This document shows, in pieces, positions 1 to 9,099 of a stretch of DNA of 64,000 nucleotides (positions within the stretch are counted from its first letter, which is position 1; every line of letters begins with the position of its first letter). Both the position numbers and the translations under genes were made by a program. Origin of the DNA: Mycolicibacterium porcinum. Its GTDB lineage: Bacteria; Actinomycetota; Actinomycetes; Mycobacteriales; Mycobacteriaceae. A model generated the notes under the pieces. The model was given only the letters and a program-made list of their open reading frames with translations. It did no database searches and was not told the origin of the DNA. The stretch spans positions 1 through 64,000 of the forward strand of contig MVIG01000001.1 in assembly GCA_002086835.1 (NCBI GenBank). Reading direction: 5' to 3'.

Positions 1-2
1 GA

Positions 3-899
3 GTTCGCCCTACAGTGGACCACGACCCACCAACCCCAAGCCGCATAGCGACTGGACCAGTAATCGGGTCCCCCTCACTGGCCTCAGCCCCGGAATCGGA
101 TGAGGCACTCGAGGAGTCGACGACCTCGGGCGGTGCTAAGCGCGATGACCTGCTGAAGATGCACGCCTACCGCGACGCGATCGCTCGAACAGCCGGGGCG
201 TACGTCTTGTACCCGGGATCAGAGATCAAGGACATTCGGCGACATCCAGGCTTCAAGGAAGTATTGCCCGGTCTTGGCGCCTTCCCGCTCCGCCCAAGTA
301 GCGAGGGTCTGCCGTCGTCATCGCAGGCCCTCGATCAGTTTTTCAACGACGTGTTAGACCATGTTGCCAGCCAGGTCACACGTGACGAGCGTCAGCGTTT
401 CTGGACCGCGACCGTACATCGACCGGGCGAGCCCACCCATCTGTCGCCGCTGGTCACGAATTTCCTGGATGAACCTCCCGCCGACACGGACATGCTTCTC
501 GGATTCGTGCGAAGTATCGAGCAGCGCGAGTGGATAAGGCGGGTGCAGCAGTACAACATTCGTGCCGGCGACCGACCGGGCGCGGTCGAGATCGGTGGGC
601 GAGAGCTCGGTGCCAAGCTTCTGCTGTTGTACGAGCGGCTTGGCGACCGCCTGCGAATGATGGGCGTCGCCCGGGTACTGCGTTGGCGCCCAGCAACGGC
701 AGCCGACTTGATCGCGGCAGACTATCCAAGCCCGCGTGGTGAGCTCTACTTCGTCGCCGACCTCGAATTCGTCGAACCTCTACCGATCTGGATCGACGCG
801 GTCGACCTGGACCTTCTGACGAGGAACGTCCGTGGCGGTGCGCCGCTTGTCGTCACGTGGTGGGACATGGTTCGGGCTGTTTCAGTTCTCGAACCCTGA
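3..899 (+). CDS. C-terminal part of a DUF2357/PDDEXK_7 (McrC-like) nuclease, cut by the left window edge
   Basis: The reading frame has no stop up to the window edge, so the gene probably begins further left; the first start-like codon inside the window is GTG at 15. After a low-complexity linker (about residues 5-45 counted from that GTG) comes the block DDLLKMHAYRDAI...GAYVLYPG, which I recognise from the DUF2357/DUF524 family of PD-(D/E)XK nucleases (PF04411). The catalytic core of that family normally lies upstream of this block, hence outside the window. The C-terminal 90 residues form a mixed alpha/beta tail with no known motif. Family members are usually encoded beside a McrB-like AAA+ GTPase and act as restriction-like defence enzymes; that partner would have to lie left of position 1. 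Family call is moderately sure; function is inferred. Confidence 0.6.
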   Translation, partial: VRPTVDHDPPTPSRIATGPVIGSPSLASAPESDEALEESTTSGGAKRDDLLKMHAYRDAIARTAGAYVLYPGSEIKDIRRHPGFKEVLPGLGAFPLRPSSEGLPSSSQALDQFFNDVLDHVASQVTRDERQRFWTATVHRPGEPTHLSPLVTNFLDEPPADTDMLLGFVRSIEQREWIRRVQQYNIRAGDRPGAVEIGGRELGAKLLLLYERLGDRLRMMGVARVLRWRPATAADLIAADYPSPRGELYFVADLEFVEPLPIWIDAVDLDLLTRNVRGGAPLVVTWWDMVRAVSVLEP

Positions 900-1158
900 G
901 GCGATGGGACGGCAGACAATCAAGCCTGCGGAGAAGGACGATAGTCCCCCATTGGCCGAACGGTCATCGCGTCGTCACTAGGGTTCCCGAGCAGAGCTTC
1001 GGTTGATCAGATCCCGGCGGGGTCGACAACGACCAGCACTTGGTGTAGCAACATGATCGAGCACCACTTCGGAGATGGCCGATCGTAGTTTCGTAGCATG
1101 AGGTCGATCAGCGCGTCGACACTGATTAGGCGCAGGCGTTTGGCAGCCGTTAACCCGA

Positions 1159-2247
1159 TCACGGTGCCCCCTCAAACCCCGGACCCCGCAATGGCTCCCC
1201 GAACCGTGCCCGTAACTCCAACAGCGGCTCGACCGTGCGGACCGCGAGATCGATGCGCTCCTCCAATGTCCCGGTCAACAGCACCCACGAGTGCCCGGAA
1301 GTGGTAAGCGCGTCGGCGAACCAGCCCGTCATCGCTGCGCGGATAGCCAGGTCCCCTTCCCGCATCCCGTCGTCGTGCCAGGGCACACCCTCATGATCGG
1401 TGAGCAGGTACACGGCCCGCGGCGGGACGTCCGTCCAGGGCCCGCCGGACGCGTCGTCGAGGTAGCGGCGCTTCCAGATAGCGGTGGCGAAGGCGTCGGT
1501 GTCGCAGATTGAGACGGGCGAACCGCTTCGTGCGGCGACTTCTTCGAGGCGCGTCTGCTCCGGGCCGATGACATCGAAATCATGTGAATTCCACTGCAGT
1601 TCAGTGATATCCACCCCAGGGTTGGCGGCCCATTTCAGCTCGGTGTACTCCCGTCCGTACTCGGGCACGCATTGCGTCGCGGACCACGCCCCGCCGCGCG
1701 CGGCATAGTGCTGCGCGAGCCGCTCCGCCACCGTCGTCGTCCCCGTCGACTCGGCACCCACCACGACAACCCGCGTGGTCAACCCGGCCCGGGTGGCCGG
1801 CGCCAACTCATGCCAGTGGCCGGCGAGGTCACGTCGAACCGCGGTGCTGCAACCGGTGCGCCCCGTCCGCACGGCGGTGGCGCCGAACCATCGGGCGAGC
1901 TCGTCGACATAGTCGTCACCGCTGAACACCGCATCGACTTCCGGTGCCGCACCGGCCGTGCGCACGCCGGCCCGCATGGCGGCGACCTGCGCCGCCCACA
2001 CCCGCTGATCGGTCACGTCGACGGGTGCATCGCAAGGGATTCCGGCGATCCGCACGTTCGCATCGTGCTCGTGCTCCTCGCGGAGCCACGCCATCCGGTC
2101 GGCTAGCGGAATCGTCTCGACCGCTGCGGCCATCACCAGCACCGTGAACCGGTCGCAGCGTGCCGCGGCGGCCCGGATCGCCTCGTGGTGCCCGATCCGC
2201 GGCGGATAGAACTTGCCGATCATCAGGCCATGCCGGAACTCGGTCAT
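1159..2247 (-). CDS. nadR: NadR-like bifunctional NMN adenylyltransferase / ribosylnicotinamide kinase
   Basis: NadR phosphorylates nicotinamide riboside to NMN and adenylates NMN to NAD. At 362 residues it has the expected two-domain length: an N-terminal nucleotidyltransferase fold (about residues 5-145) starting with GKFYPPRIGHH at 11-21 and containing a CSTAVR block near 133-138 that fits the family's second motif, then a P-loop kinase domain (about 158-350). Two signature residues are unusual: the HxGH motif reads RIGH (Arg17), and the P-loop GAESTGTTT (164-172) has Thr170 where Lys is expected. The start ATG overlaps the stop of pnuC in an ATGA, so the two are translationally coupled. 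This context makes the NadR assignment strong even though the activities are open to question. Confidence 0.85.
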   Translation of the reverse strand: MTEFRHGLMIGKFYPPRIGHHEAIRAAAARCDRFTVLVMAAAVETIPLADRMAWLREEHEHDANVRIAGIPCDAPVDVTDQRVWAAQVAAMRAGVRTAGAAPEVDAVFSGDDYVDELARWFGATAVRTGRTGCSTAVRRDLAGHWHELAPATRAGLTTRVVVVGAESTGTTTVAERLAQHYAARGGAWSATQCVPEYGREYTELKWAANPGVDITELQWNSHDFDVIGPEQTRLEEVAARSGSPVSICDTDAFATAIWKRRYLDDASGGPWTDVPPRAVYLLTDHEGVPWHDDGMREGDLAIRAAMTGWFADALTTSGHSWVLLTGTLEERIDLAVRTVEPLLELRARFGEPLRGPGFEGAP

Positions 2248-2903
2248 CGCACCGCGCTGTCTGCCCGCAGAGCGTCATCCGCCGGCGCCAGCTCACGGAT
2301 CCAGGCACGCAGGCCGGCGACACATAGGCCGAGGAACAACACGTACACCCCCGCGGTGAGGATCAGCCCCTGGCTGAGGTAGAGCGGGATGAAGATGCAG
2401 TCGGCGGCGATCCAGAAGTACCAGGTCTCGATGCGGCGGGTGTTGAGCAGCCATTGCGCGACCAGCGACAGGCAGGTCGTCACCGCATCCAGGAATGGGG
2501 CCGCATCGTGGGCCGCGGTCAGGATGCCGAACAGCACCCAGGTGCCCAGGACCAAGAACACCGCGCACCAAGCCAACTCAGCCCGGCGGCTCCGTCGCAC
2601 CACGGTGGTGCCCGTTTCGGCCCGGCCTCTCAGCCACTGCCACCACCCGGCGAAGCCCAGGGCGATGTAGAGCACTTGCAGGCCCGAGGCTGCCCACAGG
2701 CTGGCCGAGGTGAACAGCACGAGGAAGAACGCGTTGTTGGCGATCCCGACGGGGAAGTTGAGGATGTTGCGCCGGACCGTCAGCGCGACGCACAGGCCGC
2801 CGGTGACGAAGCCGAGGAACTCGGCCCAGCTGACCGCGTCGGTGCCGATCGTGAAGAGCGCACTGTTGAGCGGCTCCACCATCTGGGCCAGCCAGTCGAT
2901 CAT
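2244..2903 (-). CDS. pnuC: Nicotinamide riboside transporter PnuC
   Basis: Integral membrane protein of about 219 residues with roughly seven hydrophobic segments. It contains the GWWQW and NTRRIETWYFW blocks typical of PnuC, which imports nicotinamide riboside by facilitated diffusion driven by intracellular phosphorylation. I chose ATG 2903: it leaves 17 bases after the upstream HNH gene, whereas the longer frame (GTG 2939) would overlap that gene. The gene ends in an ATGA overlap with nadR, so transporter and kinase/adenylyltransferase are made together, a common pairing for NAD salvage. No riboswitch or operator was recognised in front of it. Confidence 0.88.
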   Translation of the reverse strand: MIDWLAQMVEPLNSALFTIGTDAVSWAEFLGFVTGGLCVALTVRRNILNFPVGIANNAFFLVLFTSASLWAASGLQVLYIALGFAGWWQWLRGRAETGTTVVRRSRRAELAWCAVFLVLGTWVLFGILTAAHDAAPFLDAVTTCLSLVAQWLLNTRRIETWYFWIAADCIFIPLYLSQGLILTAGVYVLFLGLCVAGLRAWIRELAPADDALRADSAVR

Positions 2904-2920
2904 TCGGCACAGCCTATTAG

Positions 2921-3994
2921 CTACGTCGTCGCCCACCACGGCGGGAACGCGATATCCAGCCGTGTGCTCGTCTTATAGCCGGTCCACGTCGGGATACCGG
3001 ATGGTTGCCCGCGGTAGATTCCTCGCGCCGCGGCCACCACGCGGTTGTGCTCTGTTGGCCAACGGATTTCATCGGCGACCTGCTCCAGCACGTCGCGGTC
3101 CCGGTCGAGGACCCGATCCACGATGCTGACCGCCGGCAGGGCGTTGCTCTTGTCGCCGTTGCATCGACGGCAGGCCAGGACCAGGTTGGCCAGTCCGTCG
3201 ATGCCGACCAACGACCACGGCAGCACGTGGTCGACCGGATCGCCTGGTTGAAGGTGAGTATTGCAGTAGAAGCAGTGGGGGCCGAAGACCTCCGTGAAGG
3301 GTCCACGGACGGCGGCGAGGACCGTGCGGTCCCGGCCGAACAGATGCCCCGCGACGTCGGGTATCTCCGCCGTCAGGAACTTGTTCATCCCGCGGACGTC
3401 GTCGACCCACATGATTTCCAGTGCGGGTTTGAGCAGCCCGGCCAGCCGGGCCAACCCGTGTGCGACGCCGGGCATCAACTCGATCGCATCGCCGTGGGCC
3501 CGCAGGGTCTTCCGGGACACGTCCTCGCCGAGGAACGAGTCGTCGTACAAAAACGGGTCACCCGTTGCCGACCCTGGCAGCTTCTGCAACCGAGGGAGCG
3601 GTTGCTTGGCCATGGCGATCACGATCTTGTCGATCGCCACCCGGTAGTCCTTGGGCGCTCGTACTTTGGCCACTTCTAGCGAGAGACCACCGTTTCCCGC
3701 GCCGGCCGCTGCGCGAAGCTTCAGCGTGGCATCGATGATGCGGGCCTTCGAACCGGTCCGGCGCTGGCGGAGGACGCGGCCGTCGAAAGTTCGCACTTGC
3801 CGCCAGTAGATCCCCAGTACGCGGTGCGCGAGGTCGGGGAGCGGTACCCGCAGCCGATCGTCGGGTTCGGGTGGCAGGGTCTCGATGCAGTGCTCGATCA
3901 GACCCATCAAGGTGGCCAGCTTGTAGGTGGCGTCCCGTTGCCCGGTCTCGAGGATCGCCACCACACGCTGGCCGAGTAGCAGTGGATCGTCCAC
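2921..3994 (-). CDS. HNH endonuclease domain protein
   Basis: A 357-residue protein starting at GTG 3994. The C-terminal third carries an HNH nuclease module: CFYC, then DHVLPWS, then NLVLACRRCN, i.e. two Cys pairs that would hold a structural zinc around the catalytic DH. The N-terminal 220 residues are helical and have no family I recognise. Genes of this type are common as stand-alone HNH proteins in actinobacteria and could be defence-related or part of a mobile remnant. It lies 17 bases before pnuC on the same strand, so it may share a transcript with pnuC-nadR, but a functional link to NAD salvage is not evident from the sequence. Confidence 0.75.
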   Translation of the reverse strand: MDDPLLLGQRVVAILETGQRDATYKLATLMGLIEHCIETLPPEPDDRLRVPLPDLAHRVLGIYWRQVRTFDGRVLRQRRTGSKARIIDATLKLRAAAGAGNGGLSLEVAKVRAPKDYRVAIDKIVIAMAKQPLPRLQKLPGSATGDPFLYDDSFLGEDVSRKTLRAHGDAIELMPGVAHGLARLAGLLKPALEIMWVDDVRGMNKFLTAEIPDVAGHLFGRDRTVLAAVRGPFTEVFGPHCFYCNTHLQPGDPVDHVLPWSLVGIDGLANLVLACRRCNGDKSNALPAVSIVDRVLDRDRDVLEQVADEIRWPTEHNRVVAAARGIYRGQPSGIPTWTGYKTSTRLDIAFPPWWATT

Positions 3995-4226
3995 ACTGGC
4001 ACTTTCTCATACGTGGTGCGGGTGCACGTCGCGGTTGATCCCGGCTGGGACACGAGTTCTGAAACGGTAATACCGCCGGTGATACCACATTTCGAGATCA
4101 CCTATATCGACCCTCCAGCGCGCACCGACAACTCGGCCAAACGATGATGACCGGCCATGCCGTCATCGCCCGGCAGCCGGTTGCGACTGCCCGGCGTAGT
4201 GTTGTGCGCCCGGAGAAGGGGGCGCC

Positions 4227-4736
4227 GTGCGCAGAGTCAACGTCAGGCGTGTGGCTCTGGCCGCCGCACTCGTGCTCGTCGTCCTCATCGCCGGCGGTGC
4301 TGTCGCGGGCTGGTACCTCGGAAAGGTCGAGGATGACCGAATGCGCCAGATGAAGCCCTACCTGCCGGACAAGCAACTAGAACGGGCGCAGGACCTTGTC
4401 AGTGCCCTGAACTCGCGAGACCCGAGAAAACTGCAGCTGCTGCGCAACACCAGCGCCGCGCCGGACGCGCCGGACAACCTGCAACTCGACCGTCTGATCG
4501 AGGCAGCGTTTCCGCTTCCTGATTGCCGGTACGCCCTGGACTCGGTCCGCGACCGCGGTGAACAGGGCACGATGGACATCTCATGGGTCTCGTCGGACAC
4601 CAGGACGTACCGCTACGACATGCTCATCACCGAGACCTGCCCGGGCCGAGCCCCACTGCGCAGAGTGATCGCCGTGATCGCGGTTCCCTACATGGGCGGT
4701 TACTGGACTGACGCTTCGTTGCTCATCGAGCGGTGA
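4227..4736 (+). CDS. Membrane-anchored protein of unknown function (paralogue of the gene at 6320-6844)
   Basis: Starts at GTG 4227 behind a GGAGAAGGG ribosome site (4212-4220). The 169-residue product has a short basic N-terminus, one hydrophobic segment (about 9-30) and an exported domain of about 135 residues. The tail block PDCRYALDSVRDRGEQGT followed by TCPGRAPLRR recurs, with substitutions, in the protein encoded at 6320-6844 on the opposite strand, so the two are paralogues flanking the membrane protein at 4855. One Cys in each of these two blocks is conserved and could form a disulphide. No known family was recognised. Confidence 0.7.
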   Translation: MRRVNVRRVALAAALVLVVLIAGGAVAGWYLGKVEDDRMRQMKPYLPDKQLERAQDLVSALNSRDPRKLQLLRNTSAAPDAPDNLQLDRLIEAAFPLPDCRYALDSVRDRGEQGTMDISWVSSDTRTYRYDMLITETCPGRAPLRRVIAVIAVPYMGGYWTDASLLIER

Positions 4737-4854
4737 GCCCGGCCTGGTGCTAACCGGTAGTCCTGTTGGGTCCTTAGCTCTGTCGGTGGTCTCTGCCATT
4801 CTCGGGTGATAGACGCACCGGAAATTTGGATCGGTCTGGATACGGGGGACCACG

Positions 4855-6255
4855 ATGGTGAATTGGATGTGGGGGAGCGCGCTGACGGCGTTTGCGGGGT
4901 TCATCTTCGCCGTCGCGGCACTGGGGTCCACAGTTTTTCGTTCACGTCACTGGGCCGCGGCATTCCGTGAGATCGCCGTCTGGGAGGTGCAACGTCGCGG
5001 GGTCATGGAGAGAAAGCGGACGTCGACCGACGATAAAGCGATAGAACTGATGCTCGGGCAAGATCCGGTGTTCGAAGGCTCCGGGTCACCATTCGAAAAC
5101 CTCCTGCGACCGACGTTTTCTGTCCTGAGCGGATACGGCGGCAATCGCGATGTAGCCGCGCTCATCATCGGAAAACGGGAGGATCTGCTTGCCGCGGCCT
5201 TGGAATGCCAGCTGTGCAGAGCGGCACGGTTCTCCACCCTGCGCTGGGCCTCACGAGCATGGATCGCTCAAAAGTCGCTGAGCAGAGTGGAAGTGGGGCT
5301 GCGGGGAGTGGTCTGGTTGCTTCCGCGCGCGGTCAAAGAGGTCATCGCCATCGTCAAGGAGCACAGCACGGCCGTGGGGGTCGTTGTGGTCTTTGCGGGC
5401 TCGGTGTTTTGGACGTTGATGAAGAACTACGAAGGCTCGGACACGTCACCGTCCGACATCATTGGGTTCTTGGTCAAGCTCGTCCTGCCGGGCCTGATGT
5501 TGTGGGCGCTGGGAGTTCTGCTGTTCCGGATAGTCGCCGCCTTCGCCGGTCCTCCCAAGACGTGGTCCCGACGTGCGGTGATCATCGTCGGCCTGACAAC
5601 GATGGGTTCCGTTGGCGCGGCCGTGGCGCTGAATTCCGCGAGCAAGTCCCTCGCGCCGCTCGAACAGAATTGGTTGGAGCAGCTCGATACCCACGATCCC
5701 ACCGTGCTGCGAATCGCCGCCGCCTGCTTCTCGGCGGGCTTCCTTTGGCTGGCCTGCAGGTCGGCGAGACGGGCGTTGGATCGAACTCGACTCATGAGTT
5801 ACCGGATCGGCGTAGTGAGTGCGTCTTTCCTACTGCTGGCGTTCTCGATACCGCTCGCCGGCATGGTCGTGACGGGTACCGTCGTGGCTCCGCTGCGGAC
5901 GGCGATGCTCACGCTGTTTTCGGTAGCGCTGGCACTGGGTTTGGTGAGCTCGGCATGCGAGGTGCGCGAGTGGATCGACCGGTACCGGAGGTTGGTCCGT
6001 GACGAAGTCCGGGTCCCGCGCTGGGGGTTCTCCTGGTGGCTGATCGGCGGGTGGTTTCTCGCGATGTCCATGGTCTTCGTCCAGACCGCATTGCCGCCCG
6101 GTATGCAGAACGGTCCGCTCGGAGTGGCGCTGGTGGTACCGCCGATGTTGGCGCTGCTCGGGCTGATTCCGCTGGCGGTCACATCGGTGCTCTTCGTCCG
6201 ACGGGTAAACACATATTTCGAACGGCATACTGCTGTGAGGTGGCCGGAACTGTAG
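4855..6255 (+). CDS. Polytopic membrane protein of unknown function
   Basis: A 466-residue protein with a GGGGGA ribosome site (about 4845-4850) before ATG 4855. There is an N-terminal hydrophobic helix (about 5-27), a soluble stretch of about 130 residues, then some seven to eight hydrophobic segments between residues 170 and 455, most in the C-terminal half. No conserved motif was recognised. It sits between two paralogous anchored proteins (4227-4736 and, on the other strand, 6320-6844), which suggests a shared process in the envelope; that is inference from position only. Base composition and codon use look ordinary for the window. Confidence 0.65.
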   Translation: MVNWMWGSALTAFAGFIFAVAALGSTVFRSRHWAAAFREIAVWEVQRRGVMERKRTSTDDKAIELMLGQDPVFEGSGSPFENLLRPTFSVLSGYGGNRDVAALIIGKREDLLAAALECQLCRAARFSTLRWASRAWIAQKSLSRVEVGLRGVVWLLPRAVKEVIAIVKEHSTAVGVVVVFAGSVFWTLMKNYEGSDTSPSDIIGFLVKLVLPGLMLWALGVLLFRIVAAFAGPPKTWSRRAVIIVGLTTMGSVGAAVALNSASKSLAPLEQNWLEQLDTHDPTVLRIAAACFSAGFLWLACRSARRALDRTRLMSYRIGVVSASFLLLAFSIPLAGMVVTGTVVAPLRTAMLTLFSVALALGLVSSACEVREWIDRYRRLVRDEVRVPRWGFSWWLIGGWFLAMSMVFVQTALPPGMQNGPLGVALVVPPMLALLGLIPLAVTSVLFVRRVNTYFERHTAVRWPEL

Positions 6256-6319
6256 ACCAACGGCACCTACCACATTGATGAAAGCCCTGGCTGTGAAAGG
6301 ACTCTCAACGGCGCCGAGC

Positions 6320-6844
6320 TCAACTGATGTCCACAGCAACCGGCGTCCAATGGCCCCAGTGGTGAACGAGCAGGATGGGAAGGGTGCGCGGCGCCGGGGA
6401 TTGTCCGGGACATTGTTGGTCCACGTCGGCATTCAGTTGATAAATCTGCATCGGTTCTGACAATCCAGGGGCAAGCTTCGTGCCTTGAAGTCCGAGGTCT
6501 TCGATGTCCTTCAGGTCGTAGCGGCAACCGCTCGGCGGCATGGCGGCCCGGATGTTGCGTTCCTGCTCCAGATAGGAATCGCTTTGCACCGTCGAGCCAG
6601 GGACGTATGTCAAACGAGTGAACCCCTGCTCCAGCTTGCCGTTGTTGAGCGCGTCGATAGCTGACTGGACTCTGCCTCGCTGAAGGGTGGGAGTGAAATC
6701 TGCCAGTTCGGGATCAGTGGCGTCCTTGTCGTGAGTGAGGGTGAGAAACCCCATGTAGCCGATCATGAGAGCCGTGATGATGCATCCCAGCGTGAGCAAG
6801 GCTATTCTGCTCCGGGCCAATGCTTTCTGCTGCGGTTGGCACAC
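6320..6844 (-). CDS. Membrane-anchored protein of unknown function (paralogue of the gene at 4227-4736)
   Basis: I start this gene at GTG 6844, giving 174 residues that begin MCQPQQKALARS before a hydrophobic anchor (about 13-34). The longer frame to 6937 would overlap the OPT transporter gene by 55 bases. The exported part ends with SGCRYDLKDIEDLGLQGT and QCPGQSPAPR, which match the tail of the 4227-4736 product in order and spacing. It lies 38 bases behind the OPT gene on the same strand and may be co-transcribed with it. Function unknown. Confidence 0.62.
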   Translation of the reverse strand: MCQPQQKALARSRIALLTLGCIITALMIGYMGFLTLTHDKDATDPELADFTPTLQRGRVQSAIDALNNGKLEQGFTRLTYVPGSTVQSDSYLEQERNIRAAMPPSGCRYDLKDIEDLGLQGTKLAPGLSEPMQIYQLNADVDQQCPGQSPAPRTLPILLVHHWGHWTPVAVDIS

Positions 6845-6882
6845 CGACGGTGACCTGACGGCTGTTTCGTGGTTGCGGTGCC

Positions 6883-8856
6883 TCAGCTCTTCACCAGCTC
6901 GCGCCCCGAGATCTTCTGCGTCCGCGTGTACAACCACACGAGCACGGCCGCGAACCCGATGATCCCGACAACCTCGGCGAACGTCCCGTCGTTGCCGGTG
7001 AAGATCGCGAACGGATCATCGCTTCCGGTGCCGGCGACGAACCCGGCGAACACCACGCCGTAGAGGCTTTCACCGACGATCATGCCGGTAGCCAGCAGCA
7101 CACCCAGGCGCTTCTTGCGTTCGACGTTGCCGCCGGTGCGGTCGGCCCACTTGTTGTAGAACCAGCCGAGTAGTGAGCCCAAGGGGATGATCAGGGTCAG
7201 GCTCATCGGCAGGTACATGCCCATTCCGACGGCCAGCGGTGGCAGGCTGAATCGCGAAGTCCGGGTGAGGATCTCGTCGACGATCACGATCGCCACCCCG
7301 ATCGCCGCACCAAGCCCGATCAGCGACCAGTCCAGCGATCCGCCGAACACGCCCTTGGCCAGTGAGGAGATCAGCGCGGCCTGTGGTGCGGCCAGGGCGT
7401 GATCGGTGGCGCCGGGTGCGCCGAGGAAGCCGAAGGCGCGCTGCATCAGGTCGAGCACCGGCGGAATGATCGCCGAGCCGAACAGCACGCCAATCACCAA
7501 CGCCACCTGCTGTTTCCACGGGGTGGCCCCGACCAGCTGGCCCGTCTTGAGGTCCTGCAGGTTGTCGTTGGAGATCGTGGCCACCCCGAAGGTGATGGCC
7601 GCGACGAACAGCGTGAACGCCACCAGGGCGAGAGACCCGTCGTCCGTGGCCGGACCGTGCACCAGCTTGATCACCACCGCCGCGATCAGCACTGTCAGGA
7701 TGCCGACCCCGGAGATGGGACTGTTGGACGAGCCGATCAACCCGGCCATGTAGCCGCACACTGCGGCGATCACCAGGCCGATGACGAAGATGAACACCAC
7801 GCTGGCGACGATGATCCCCGTCGAGCTGTCCTGCAGCACGGTGGTATGGCTGAAATCCCACAGCAGCACGGCAATTGGGATCAGCATCGCCACCACGATG
7901 CCCACCACGATGGGGAACGGGATGTCGCGCTGGGTGATGTCGACCAGCTGGCCCTTTCGACGATCGCGGGCGGAGGCCAGCGCCTCGGTGATGCCCTTGA
8001 TGATCGGGCGCAGGATCTTCAGCAGCGTCCACACCGCGCCCACCGCGATCGCGCCGGCCCCGATGAACCGCACCTCGTGGGTGAACACCCCGTCGATGAT
8101 GTCGGCGACCGATTCGTCCGTCCCGAATGTGCCGACGGTACGGATGGGCAGCAGCACCCCGAACGAGATGACCAACCCGACGAGCATCGCGATCCCGACG
8201 GTCATCCCGATCAGATGCCCCACTCCGATCAACGCCAGCGACAGGCTGGCGCCGAACATCGAGCCACCGGCCCCGACCCGGAAATACGCCGCCACGTAAT
8301 TGGCCAGCACCTTGAGGTTGGCCAGCAGCGCGAACCCGGCCGACACCAGCGAGCCGAACGCGATGACTCGGATCCCGACTCGGTTCTCTTCGACCCCGCC
8401 GCTGCTGTCACCGACCTTGAGTACCTCGGCGGCGGCCACCCCTTCGGGATAGGGGAGGTCCGAGCCGGTCACCAGGGCCCGGCGCAGCGGGATGGAGTAC
8501 ATCACGCCGAGGATGCCGCCGACGGCGCATACCGCCACCGTGATCCAGTACGGGAATCCGGTCCACCAGCCGATCATGATCAGGCCGGGCAGCACGAAGA
8601 TGATCGCCGAGAGCGTGCCGGCCGCCGAGGCGATGGTCTGCACGATGTTGTTCTCGACGATGGAGTGGTTGGCGAAGTTGCGCAGCAGCGCCATCGAGAT
8701 GACCGCGGCTGGGATGGACGTGGCGAACGTCAGGCCCACTTTGAGGCCGAGGTACACGTTGGCAGCGGTGAACACCAGCGTGATCGCCCCGCCGAGCAGG
8801 ATCCCGCGGATGGTCAGTTCGCGCAGTGTCGGTGTGGTGGGTTCTGCGACGGCCAA
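6883..8856 (-). CDS. OPT-family oligopeptide transporter
   Basis: A 657-residue polytopic membrane protein with about 14-16 hydrophobic segments. Family marks include the N-terminal ANVYLGLKVGLTFATSIP region, NNIVQTIASAAGTLSAIIF near residues 67-85, and SDLPYPEGVAAAEVL near 130-145. OPT/YSL proteins are proton-coupled importers of small peptides or metal chelates. The length fits the bacterial branch of the family. The gene is transcribed leftward, divergent from mscS. Substrate cannot be told from sequence. Confidence 0.88.
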   Translation of the reverse strand: MAVAEPTTPTLRELTIRGILLGGAITLVFTAANVYLGLKVGLTFATSIPAAVISMALLRNFANHSIVENNIVQTIASAAGTLSAIIFVLPGLIMIGWWTGFPYWITVAVCAVGGILGVMYSIPLRRALVTGSDLPYPEGVAAAEVLKVGDSSGGVEENRVGIRVIAFGSLVSAGFALLANLKVLANYVAAYFRVGAGGSMFGASLSLALIGVGHLIGMTVGIAMLVGLVISFGVLLPIRTVGTFGTDESVADIIDGVFTHEVRFIGAGAIAVGAVWTLLKILRPIIKGITEALASARDRRKGQLVDITQRDIPFPIVVGIVVAMLIPIAVLLWDFSHTTVLQDSSTGIIVASVVFIFVIGLVIAAVCGYMAGLIGSSNSPISGVGILTVLIAAVVIKLVHGPATDDGSLALVAFTLFVAAITFGVATISNDNLQDLKTGQLVGATPWKQQVALVIGVLFGSAIIPPVLDLMQRAFGFLGAPGATDHALAAPQAALISSLAKGVFGGSLDWSLIGLGAAIGVAIVIVDEILTRTSRFSLPPLAVGMGMYLPMSLTLIIPLGSLLGWFYNKWADRTGGNVERKKRLGVLLATGMIVGESLYGVVFAGFVAGTGSDDPFAIFTGNDGTFAEVVGIIGFAAVLVWLYTRTQKISGRELVKS

Positions 8857-9005
8857 CTCGGCATCCTCTCGGTTCGCGGTTGCTGACTAACGTTAAGCGC
8901 TGGTTCACGATGTCGCGGGATGATCGCCGCAGCGGCCCGGGTAAACCGGCACCCGTCCAGTCGCTTCGAAGGCGCGTGACGTGAGTCGAAAATCCGATGT
9001 GTGCG

Positions 9006-9030
9006 AATTCGCCGTCTACAGAGGCGAATT
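9006..9030. promoter_or_regulatory. Inverted repeat upstream of the MscS gene
   Basis: AATTCGCC (9006-9013) and GGCGAATT (9023-9030) are exact 8-bp inverted arms with a 9-bp spacer, 70-94 bases before the mscS start and about 150 bases before the divergent OPT start. Geometry fits a dimeric repressor site or a short hairpin. No regulator gene is adjacent. Confidence 0.35.
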
Positions 9031-9099
9031 GTGGACCGTCAAACATGAGCCGCTCGACGCATTCGACGGGGCCGTCAGTTCTGTCGTACGGTCGAAAAC

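Noticed and set aside
6845..6937. Longer N-terminus for the 6320-6844 gene
   Set aside because: It would overlap the OPT gene by 55 bases; GTG 6844 gives a normal basic start before the membrane anchor.
7399..8886. Long open frame (495 codons) on the plus strand over the OPT gene
   Set aside because: Antisense shadow: composition is His/Asp/Arg/Gln-rich, no domain, and the other strand encodes a clear OPT transporter.
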